This document shows positions 21,733 to 31,119 of a stretch of DNA of 64,000 nt, piece by piece. Position 1 is the stretch's first letter. Every line of letters starts with the position of its first letter. A model generated the notes under the pieces. It did not search any database and had not been told where the DNA came from. It saw nothing but the letters and a program-made list of their open reading frames with translations. Where the stretch lies: NCBI GenBank assembly GCA_048013815.1, contig CM106586.1, positions 5,518,001-5,582,000 of the forward strand, given 5' to 3'. The DNA is from Setoptus koraiensis (taxonomy: Eukaryota > Arthropoda). Both the position numbers and the translations under genes were made by a program.

Positions 21733-23620
21733 ATGGACCCCAAGAAGAGATGGCCTTGTCAAATAGGCCTCATAAAGCCCATGAAAATTCAGAGAAAGCT
21801 TTTTTTGTCAAAGACAACGCTGGCTCGGATACTGTTCATAGTTATGCATTTTCTCAGCTCAACTATTCAATCTTCAAGATCGTTTAGCAACAATCAACAA
21901 GTGAATCTTGTGTCAGCTGCAATAAAACCTCAAGCGACTGATCTTTTCGATAGACAACCAAATACTCATACGGTTGTGTCCAACCAGCAACCCGATCCTC
22001 AAATAACAACCACGAACCCATATATCGAAAAATTGAATGAACCAAGTTTCGTACTGCCGGTGGACCGACCGACCATCATGAGTAACTTATCTCTACCAAA
22101 AAGTGAAACTCATTTTGTAAATTATAACAAAGATTCAAGAACCTTCACTTTTTTAGGTGATGATGGACTTAAAAATTGCACTATATTGAACAGTGCTTCA
22201 TACAATTCGAAACCACCGGATACAGATAACAATATCGTGATCATCAGTACTAATACAACACAGAATGAAAGAGACAACGAAGTTGTAAGCCCGCAACAAT
22301 CTCGTTCAAGACGTGCCTCAGCGACCAAATTGAAAAATTACAGTTCGTCGAAACAGACAATATCTTCTGCTTTACATTATACGCCTGTAGCAAACGAGAG
22401 TAACAGGCGCTCTGATGAGAAACTTGTTATTGGCAAGAGATCAGATCTTGTTGCTGACTCTTCATCTTCGCCACAAGCCAAGACAATGGTTTTAGTGACG
22501 ACAAAATCGGGAAAGTTCAGCGAACTAGTTCCATTAGAGGAATTAATTCTTGCTCCAACAAATATTAATTCTGATCTCAATTTGATGAGGCCTTTGTTTG
22601 ATGAAATCAGTAACCCAATGAGCTCTCATCAAAACGGACCTCCGTTGTTTCTGGCCTCATCGATTGGTCGATTGAAGGGTCAACAAGACGGTCGACCTGA
22701 CTCAAGGGATACTATATTGGATGATGACGACAGTAGATTGAATGGCTCACCAAATGTTCCAATAATGGCTGGTTTAAATTCGAACCAGAATCAAAATATA
22801 ATAGGTGGCTCTTCCAACAATGCTCATCTAACTCAGCCTCATGCCGTCGAACAGAAGTCTTTGAAACCAACGTCAATGGCACCTCTCAATCCGTGGTCGA
22901 GTGGTCCAGTTGATCAAGGTGACGATGATGACGATGACGACGATGGGCCTGATAGTGATGTAGCTTCGCCACAATTAGTAAATCAAAAAAACAATCCTCA
23001 ACAACCTCAGAGATACAAAATGAATCCCTCTATTGAGAGGCGTCAGGGATACCCTATTCTTCCAGTAAATACTGATAATCTATCATATGTGAGAAACACT
23101 AAGCAAGATCTGAATGTTGCAGCAGGTCACTACTATAAAAAGAAGAAACCTAAACATAAGAAGCCGAAGAAGAAGAAGAAGAAAAAAAAGAAGAAGAAGA
23201 AACATCATGATCACGGAAAGTATTACATGTAAGTTGATTTCCAAACTATCACTCGAAGTCGCAAGAATGACCTCTAAATGATTGCTGAGTAATAAACTCC
23301 CGTTTTCTTCTGTTCTTTTCAACAATCAGGTACGCAAAAGTACCCAAGAAAAAGACCTGGGAATTTGGTTATAAAAGAGGAAATAAGAAACATAAAAGTA
23401 AGTAGATTAGACTGTTGACTCACGCATCTATATACGATTCGAGACGACCAACCTGACCGAACATTTTTATACCCATGTCCGCGAAACAGTTGAACGCCAC
23501 GAAAAAGGACACAAATCTCATTTCAAAACAAAAGTAAAGTGGGAAGACAAAAAAAGTAAGGGTAAAGGTATTCACATTTGGGATTACAATCATTTCGATA
23601 AGAAGAAGAAGAAGTTCTAG
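21733..23620 (+). CDS. Lysine-rich secreted or membrane-anchored protein, three exons
   Basis: Exons 21733-23228, 23330-23397 and 23490-23620 join in frame (AT|G and A|TT codons; donors GTAAGT twice, acceptors ATCAG and AACAG) to about 564 residues. Residues near 20-50 (KLFLSKTTLARILFIVMHFL) make a hydrophobic signal or anchor after a basic start; an internal Met just before it could be the true start of a signal peptide. A long polar, Ser/Asn-rich middle contains a run of about nine Asp (near residue 400). The C-terminus is extreme: about 15 Lys in a row and KKKPKHKK in exon 1, then KVPKKKTWEFGYKRG, KVKWEDKKSKGKGIHIW and a final DKKKKKF. The clean splice phases and continued Lys/Trp/Tyr pattern in exons 2-3 support the model. 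AATAAA is at 23733-23738. Family unknown; an extracellular matrix or cuticle role is only a guess. Confidence 0.7.
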
Positions 23621-23813
23621 GTACTTCCAGTCACAAGTGTTCGCAAAGCAGCGAAGAAAGATAATTTTCATCTTCTTTTTCTGTAAAATTTGAGGATTTA
23701 CTTTTAATCTGTTATTGGTAGATATCGAATATAATAAAGTGTTATAATAAGCAAAATAAATAGATATGATTCAGTGTAGTTTCTGTACAATATTGGATGC
23801 AAATCACATAAAT

Positions 23814-24698
23814 TCAGTCAACCATTGAAATGTCATCTGATTGGACATCAATTGGCATCTCATGCTGTCCGTAATAATTGTTGTTGTAACATTTTGACAT
23901 AGGATCATCCTCATCGAATACCTCTGTTATGATAATAGACTCATGCCCTGTCTCGTCAGCAGCTATTTTGCAATTTTTTCCAATGAAGTTTCTTTCTGAG
24001 CAATTATCATCTGAATCCTGATCAGCTAATTCTTCGATCTCTGGTGTTGTATTACAAGGCCGTCCGTGAACACTTGGATTCCACAGAACAACTGCCTTGT
24101 TGATCTTATCCATTTCATCGCGAGCCAGCCGATTGAGCGTGGATTGATTTGGACCTTGACTAAATTGACGCAAATCACTCTGTTTCTTATCTTTAAACAA
24201 CAAATAGACATATCTTTCTAGATCTTCGCTGTCTGATTGTATGTGAGGCTTCTTTTTTTGATGAAGTGCTTTCTCGAAACAGACGTCTTGTTCTTCATCA
24301 TTGTCCTCTTCAATTTCAGCATCGGCATCGTAGTCTGGACTATCTTGATGACTCTTGTGTGAGCTGTTGTTTAAATTAAGTGAGCCAAACTGGCTGAGCA
24401 TCATGGATTCACTTAGCCATTGTTTAGTGGGTGGTGCCGAGGCATCCTCATCCACCTCAATGGAAGATCTTTTGGTCTGGGGTAAACTGTGATTGACATT
24501 GATTATATCTGCGGGGTTGGGAGTATTTTCGCATCCAAATATTTTGGTTGGCATAAATGAGAGCACATCGGTCATCCAGGGCATCTGAGTAGGTACAGTG
24601 CCTTGCCAATGTTGGTTGCCAACGGCGATATTTCTAGTGGCAGTCTCGTTGAACATCATCTCGGGAGATTGGCTAATGTCCGTGTGATGTTGAAACAT
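23814..24698 (-). CDS. HCFC1R1/HPIP-like protein (HCF-1 regulator family)
   Basis: 294 residues from the ATG giving MFQHHTDIS; an upstream in-frame ATG (24749) would add an unlikely hydrophobic leader. The central block PPTKQWLSESMMLSQFGSLN resembles human HCFC1R1 RKQFLSEENMATHFSQLSL. A later INKAVVLWNPSVHG resembles its ELLLWRYPGSLIP. HCFC1R1 binds the HCF-1 beta-propeller and moves it out of the nucleus. The protein here is more than twice the human length (138) because of an acidic stretch (EIEEDNDEEQD) and Asn/Asp-rich tails. A canonical [D/E]HxY HCF-binding motif is not obvious. The gene converges on the lysine-rich gene, with only 193 bases between stops. The family call rests on two short blocks, so it is moderate. 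Confidence 0.5.
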   Translation of the reverse strand: MFQHHTDISQSPEMMFNETATRNIAVGNQHWQGTVPTQMPWMTDVLSFMPTKIFGCENTPNPADIINVNHSLPQTKRSSIEVDEDASAPPTKQWLSESMMLSQFGSLNLNNSSHKSHQDSPDYDADAEIEEDNDEEQDVCFEKALHQKKKPHIQSDSEDLERYVYLLFKDKKQSDLRQFSQGPNQSTLNRLARDEMDKINKAVVLWNPSVHGRPCNTTPEIEELADQDSDDNCSERNFIGKNCKIAADETGHESIIITEVFDEDDPMSKCYNNNYYGQHEMPIDVQSDDISMVD

Positions 24699-26268
24699 TC
24701 GACTTGATATCCAATAATGAATATAAATGTAAACTGTAATTATGAGCACGGCAAGACAATATAATAATGATGGTAGTGAACAGTACAGATTCTGAACAAT
24801 ATAGTGAGAATGAATTACAGTGATATTAATTCAAAGGATATTTAGAAAGAGAGAGGGAATTCTTGGTACAATAATAGTGACGTTAGCCCGTGATGATATT
24901 GTTTGAGTAGGTGTTGTTGGGTTGTTTGCGTTGTTTGTGTGTTGACGCTTATGCCCAATCTACGAAATGATGCAAACCAGATTTGTGTGTCTATTCTAGT
25001 GCAGTGTATGGGCAAAAAATAAGCAGCAAAAACAAAAACAGTGAAATGTGCACATAAAGGGCAAAGCATAGCGTGTTTCATTGCCACATGATGCAATGTT
25101 TAATACTGTACTAGACGTAGACAGTGGCGCCTCAATCGGACGATACTAGAAGTTTCTAGAAAATGTATACGCCATCAATAGAACATTCGGTGTATTTCAA
25201 TAGACTAGCCGCGCTAGTACAGCACACAGTACACGGTACAAGGTGTATAAGGTGGTTTGCCCGGGTCGGTCTTTGGTTTGTCTTTAGTCGCGACATCGAC
25301 AAGTACAACTCGTCGACACTTCACTCTCGACAAGGCGGAAATATGTAAAGATATTGTGCTGATGGTATGAGAAATCAAAATGTATTTTATCCCGACTCGA
25401 TTGAAATTTCAACACCGTTAGAGTATATATTGGGAGTATCATGATACAGTGGTGCAAATTTTGGGGTCCCGGTGACTTGGATGGCAACTTTCGAACATAG
25501 TAAACCTGATTGGTATACAGAGAAATAATAAAATATTCTTTTTGAATTTCAATCGAACCACACACCGAGGTGCACTCTGGCGGAAACTACCCCAAAGTGC
25601 GTGCTCCGAGCGGTACAATATCCATCGATGATTCGACGTGTCGATAAAAGCATATGTCGACAAAACATTTGTCGATGAATCTTCCTGACGCGGAATCGAC
25701 CGGGTCGATGGATCGCACCCAACCCGATCCGGGCAAATGTCGCCGCACCGAAACAAACTGTGCCGCACACAAGCACAGAAAGCATTACAAAATTGTTTGT
25801 GCCGCTTGTCACAATTGTGTTGTGTGTGCAATCATTCCATTGGGTGTGTTTAATGCGGTGTGTGCATAGCAGTACAATCTGTGCATGGGTAAGACCCACA
25901 GTGCATTTCACAAAATGCACTGTGGGAGGCTCGTAGCTTTAACAGTGCCATTCAAATTGTTTGTTTGGACCACCCTATATTTATTTTGTTTTGTTCCCTC
26001 GTGTGTCCCACCAATGCCGACATGTTTACAAAAAACAAGAAAATAAAAGAAAAACAAAAAAAAAAAAATAATAAAACACAATTAAATCAATATCATCATA
26101 GGTAAAATACTCTAGTACAATAAATCACTTAGGCATTATCTATTATTATTATTATTTATTATCACTACTGTATTGTAAGCCGATTTGGCTTCATTAGCTT
26201 ATTTGGCATGGTATATATATGTATGGTAGGACCATTATTATTATCATCATCATAAAATATACATTACA
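24699..26268. other. Divergent intergenic region between the HPIP-like gene and SNX17
   Basis: A 1.6-kb space between head-to-head starts, so it holds both promoters. A CpG-rich part with many TCGA tetramers (25280-25720) is open in several frames at once but shows no protein-like composition. A perfect hairpin sits at 25895-25926. The last 300 bases before SNX17 are A/T-rich with an A-tract near 26030-26070. Confidence 0.5.
25895..25926. repeat. Perfect 14-bp inverted repeat with 4-nt loop
   Basis: CCCACAGTGCATTT (25895-25908) and AAATGCACTGTGGG (25913-25926) are exact complements around CACA. No terminator or histone-type stem-loop sequence matches. Origin and role unknown. Confidence 0.7.
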
Positions 26269-28099
26269 ATGCATGTCTCAGTGCCCGATACTAGGGAGGT
26301 TAAAATACCTCAATCATCCCCTTTTCTACTATATAATATTCATATCAACGGTTTATACCATTGCTCGTTAAGATACAAGCAGTTGTTACATCTACACTCG
26401 CAGCTATGTAAAAGATTTGGATCTTATTATTTGCCATCATTTCCATCTAAAAAATTATTACCCTTATCATTAATACAAGTTGAAGATAGGAGATTACAAT
26501 TGGAGAAATACTTACAAAATATAAGTCAAGATAAAACTATTCGTAACAGCGACATATTCAATTTATTTTTATTAGAAGCACAACGGGAAAGTGCTCAAGC
26601 TACTAGTACAGAAGTATTATTAGAAGTGGAATTAGTCAATGGACAAAAGATTAGACTTAATATTATATCGCACGACTCAACAGATGCAATATTGGCATCA
26701 ATGTGTCGAGCTTTGGGATTAAATGAGCGCTGTCACGCTTATTTCTGTCTTTGCCTATGTGGTTATGATGTAATCAAAGATAAATTGATTATGAAACGTA
26801 GATTATGTTGCTTCGAGTCACCTTTTCTAACTCTACAAACTGCCAATCAAACAATGTCATCTAATACACCCTCTACAATAGCAAAAGCTAACTTCACATC
26901 ATCTGTGAGCAACAATCATAGTAATAATAATATCAATTGCAAAAAAGATCACTATAATTATGTTAAGGGGACACATCAATCTAATGATCATAATCAAGGA
27001 ACATTCACTACACATCGAATACTTTTGAGGAAGTCCTATTGGGATCCAATTTACGATACTTGCGCTTATTTAATTGATGATCGGAAAGCTCTGAATTTAT
27101 TATTTATTCAAACTGTTTACGATGTTAAGCATAATTTGATACATATCGATGAAGAGACATACAATCAATTGGAAACCTTTCTTGCGAACGATGCCGAAAG
27201 AGAGTATGTACTATTAGCTCGGACACTTAAATTCTACAACTATTTGCACTTTGAACCATGCATAAGTGATTATCCGAGATCAGACACAAAAGTCATCATA
27301 TCTGTAGGCAATCGAGAATTAAGCATGCAAGTACTATCACCAAATAATTTCAGTGATGATCACACCCCATCCAATAATCAATTGCGCACAACAACTTCAT
27401 TTGGAGGTGGTAATCTACGTGTTGGAGCAGTTCGACCAGTGAAATATTACAATAGTCAGAATATAGTGGAAGAAGAATACAATTTTAAGATACCACACAT
27501 AAGATGCTGGCGTCTAACTTCTATCACCCCATCAAATGGGAGTTGCAATTTTTCATCGTTGTCAAACCACATGAATCAAGCAAGCATATATAGTCAGCAG
27601 CAACAACAATATGAGTTGTCATTTGAGTATCTTATAGCCAAAGACACTCTGAAATGGATAACAATATCTAGTGATCAAGCTATATTTATCAGTGTCTCTA
27701 TTCAGGAGGTAGTGGACGAGCTAGTGTCTAAGCGTGATGGTCTACCATTCAGAGGATCTAGCAAACCGGCTATTTCTGCTAAACACCCAGGACTTTTTAC
27801 TTATATGGATCGTGGAGGCTCACAACGTGATGTTGTAACAACTAAAGATCAATCTACAGCTCTAGAATATCTAGCACATCAGCACAGTACAACGCACGGT
27901 TCCTCCACTTTCGATGTATCGGTAAGAATGTTTTTGTAGTCAAAATGCAACCTAGAGCAATCGTTTTTTACTTTGCACAATATTCTTAATATATTTACTT
28001 TGTTTTCCATGTCCCTACTTTTAGGCTGTAAAGACCAAGGCGCCTAGATCATTTATCAATGATGCATTCGAGAGTGGAATTGGCGATGATGATCTCTAG
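26269..28099 (+). CDS. SNX17: Sorting nexin 17, two exons
   Basis: Exons 26269-27921 and 28025-28099 (donor GTAAGA, acceptor TTTTAG, phase 0) make 575 residues. MHVSVPDTRE to about residue 105 is the PX domain, with NIHINGLYHCSLRYKQLLHLH matching human NIHVNGVLHCRVRYSQLLGLH and the RRLQLEKYLQ helix. A FERM-like module follows (EVELVNGQKIRLNI, ILLRKSYWDPIYD, LARTLKFYNYLHFEPC, RCWRLTS, SFEYLIAKDTLKWITI). The spliced exon 2 gives DAFESGIGDDDL, the conserved human tail NFAFEGIGDEDL, which binds Retriever. SNX17 binds PI3P on early endosomes and NPxY cargo such as integrins and LDL-receptor proteins and recycles them. Human SNX17 is 470; extra length comes from Asn/His-rich insertions near residues 200-250 and 360-385. 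Confidence 0.95.
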
Positions 28100-28520
28100 A
28101 ATAAAAAGTTATCCACAACCTAACATACCAAATTATCAATATTAATTTAAGTAACGCTCAAAGCGAACTAGAAAATTGATAGATACTTCTCGCCTTAAGA
28201 AGCTCAAAGCTTCGACTAATCAGCAACGAAGTAACTGAAGCATAAAACAAAAGAATGTGACCATCAATAGCACAATTTTATTTTTACACATTTAAGATAA
28301 ATATATCATTATTACTTGCAATCACTACTACTTCTACAACCTCTACTAAAACAACTACTACTACTATTATAACCCTAACTATTAAAGCGGATAATAATAA
28401 TTGCAACTCACACATAAATAAATAATTATGTAATAAAAAAACTCAAACACTAAAATGAAGAACATAATATGATATAGACCGGTAGCGTATTTGTAATGTA
28501 CCGGTATATCTCTGAAGATC
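28100..28520. other. Convergent 3' region of SNX17 and BARX
   Basis: About 420 bases between two stops. On the minus strand an AATAAA (plus-strand TTTATT at 28277-28282) can end the BARX transcript. A run of CTACTA repeats lies at 28320-28375. No coding signal. Confidence 0.5.
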
Positions 28521-30440
28521 CTAATCGTCCAAATCCTCAATGCAGGGTATGGAATCTTTCCTCGGTCGTCCCTTAGGTTTTGTTGGCGAAACTTTACTTC
28601 CACCCATCATGATCTGTGATAGTGAATAGATGACCAATTGGTAGTGATAACGGCGAGAAAAAAACCCTATCTCAATGGCTGGAGCGATGAAAACTAATAC
28701 ATACCTGTTTTTTCCATTTCATTCTCCTGTTCTGTTATGCAAGAATGGAAAATAGGATTTTATTTGTGGTTAGAGTTAGCTAAGATGTTATACTAGTGTT
28801 CCTATTACTAACTTACTATTATTAGGGTATTACTATTACGGTGAATAGATATCGACAAAAGAAACTAGTTGTATGACACTAGAAAAGAATGAGATTTTGA
28901 TGAGAGATAACGAGAAACGGTTTATTTTTCACGCACTCAACCACTTACTAACAACCAGTAGAGATTGTACCATCACTTACGCTCATATTCAATTCTCTAT
29001 CTATTATGTAAACAGCTTCTTTAATTTATACTAGCCGGTGATGACATAATAGGTTTAGCACGTGATATATGGTCTCTATTCATGCACGTATTGCGCGCAA
29101 TTACAATGTAGTGAGTTTCTGTTGTAGTTACACAATTTTGTTTCACTTCATTTGTCGAGATCGTTATCATGAAATGTTATAGTGTGGAGACTAGAAATGG
29201 GAGCAAGAGTAAAGATTTGATCGATCTCATTGTGTTTTTGGGGTCTCATTCGAACACCAAACGTTATTCTTGTGACGAGAAGTTTCTACGATCAGGAAGA
29301 GTTTACTAGGCACTCAAGTTTGTTGGTACAACTATCTGAAATAAGTGGAAAAGAAAGAATGCATATCTGCGACCGCACATATATCTTTTTCCGTTCTTTG
29401 TGTCAAATCTTTTGTCATCGTCACTTATAGTGAGGAGATGCGTAAAAGTCAAAAATAAACCAGAATGAGTTACAAAACAATTTCTCAAAGTTGCATGCAC
29501 GATGCTTCATTGTAAACCATTCTTTATCATCGTTCACGACAATTTATCATCACAGGGCCATATCTTGCTTTCGTGCTTTCGTGAATCATCATCACAATGT
29601 CCAACAAAGGCTCCATGATGATATTATCTTTCTTTGAAGTCAAACATTGTGAGCTGATAATGACTTGATGTAAGTCATTTTGTTCATTATATTGAGCAAA
29701 CTAATTCAGTGTCAAATGGCGCGACTCGCGCCAGTGATTGTTCAAACTTTGCAAATGGTAGTCTCGCTCTCACTTACCTGGTACCAAGTCTTTACTTGTA
29801 ATTGGCTTAGATTCAACAATTTGGCAATTTTGATTCTGTCGGAAGTGGTTAGATATTTGTTACTGTCGAAGCGCCGCTCCAGACCAATCAATTGATACTC
29901 ATAGAATATTGTTCGATTGCGTCTTGATTGTAGAATAAGATCTTGACTATTCTTCGCGACACAGCTTTTAGTTGTTGGTATCTCGCTCCTGTTGCGATTA
30001 ATTATTTCGCTGTTATCTGATGAGGTTATTAACGCAAGTGGTTGATTATTCGAATCTGTGTAACAATTACCAGCCAAATGATTCGCACCACTCACTACTG
30101 CATATTGTCCGGTGTTACCGATGAATGACATTTGCTCGACATTGTCATAATTGATTGGCGAACAATTTGCCGCAAATATGTTGTAGATTGCTCTACTTTC
30201 ATCTAAAAGTTTGGAACTTCCATGGTGTAACTGAATGTTTGGTTGTTGATGTGCCTTAATCAAGTTGCTTGTTGAATATTTTCTTAAATCGATTTCTTTG
30301 AATGTTGCGCTGTTGATTTGACAAACTGACTCTAACGAACTAAAGTTCTTTGACATTGGTTTACGTCCTTTCTCGGATCCTAATCCTAATAGGTCGCGAA
30401 TCAAAAACGATCTATGAGGACTTTCCTTCAGATAATCCAT
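28521..30440 (-). CDS. BARX: Homeobox transcription factor BARX, three exons with a 27-nt microexon
   Basis: Exons on the minus strand: 30440-29778, 28731-28705 and 28613-28521, all phase 0, giving 260 residues. The N-terminus [11 protein letters not shown] matches the BARX motif YRSFMIEEIL, a repressor-type motif. The homeodomain starts near residue 173: [19 protein letters not shown] and then [11 protein letters not shown], versus BARX1 RRSRTVFTELQLMGLEKRF and [11 protein letters not shown]. The 27-nt exon supplies NRRMKWKKQ, including the key Asn51. The last exon gives [15 protein letters not shown], nearly identical to vertebrate [19 protein letters not shown], an AT-hook-like tail. Introns are 1,046 and 91 bases. 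BARX proteins are nuclear DNA-binding regulators of tissue patterning. The Flamingo-like gene ends 679 bases upstream on the same strand. The exon structure is inferred from splice sites and homology. Confidence 0.93.
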
Positions 30441-31119
30441 TTCTGATATATCATATATGTAAGCTGCGGTTAGAATCAGAACGAAGACTCAACTGACTTC
30501 TGTTCTCAAGTTAACTCACACTTTTATGCAAGAGAAACCAGCCTGAGAACCGCGCCATGAACACCCATGGGTGATATAGGTTGAGGCTGTCTTGCGCACT
30601 CGACTTTCTCCCCATGAATTCACCAGCGCATGTCGCAGTCTCGAATCTTGCGACGCTGTGATATTCGAATGGTTAGATACTCGGTTATTCGGCTGAACGG
30701 CAATATGCTTGCTTAAATAAAGAGACAATCGTGTAAGTTATTTGGTATAAATAAACTCTTTATTTTGTTCAGTTTAGTTTTAGATTTGTAGTGGTTTCTC
30801 TCTTTGGAATTTTGATGAGATATAGTTTTTAAAAAATATATTTCTTGAGCATCGCAACAAAGCTCTTTTCAAAAGCTTTTACAAATGGATTTATCTGGGT
30901 TTTTTACATTCTCTGACTAACTGAGTTATCCACTAAAACTATTGTAGATTTATTTAGGCCTAACGGAACTATTCCTCCTCAAGGATCTCTTCATACTGTT
31001 AGCTCAATTCTACCAAGATTCAAAGGGGAGGGATGAATGATTGAAAAAATAAATGTTAGAGTTAGATGGAATAAATATTGGCCCTCGGAGGAGCTGGTAG
31101 ATGATTTCATGGTGGCAAC
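30441..31119. other. Upstream region of BARX, 3' flank of the Flamingo-like gene
   Basis: About 680 bases on the minus strand between the Flamingo-like stop (31120) and the BARX start (30440). It probably contains the basal BARX promoter. No coding signal was seen. Confidence 0.45.

Noticed and set aside
25439-25920. Overlapping minus-strand frames of 123 and 130 codons
   Set aside because: Several frames are open at once because the DNA is CpG-rich and poor in stop codons. Neither product has a domain, signal or steady composition.
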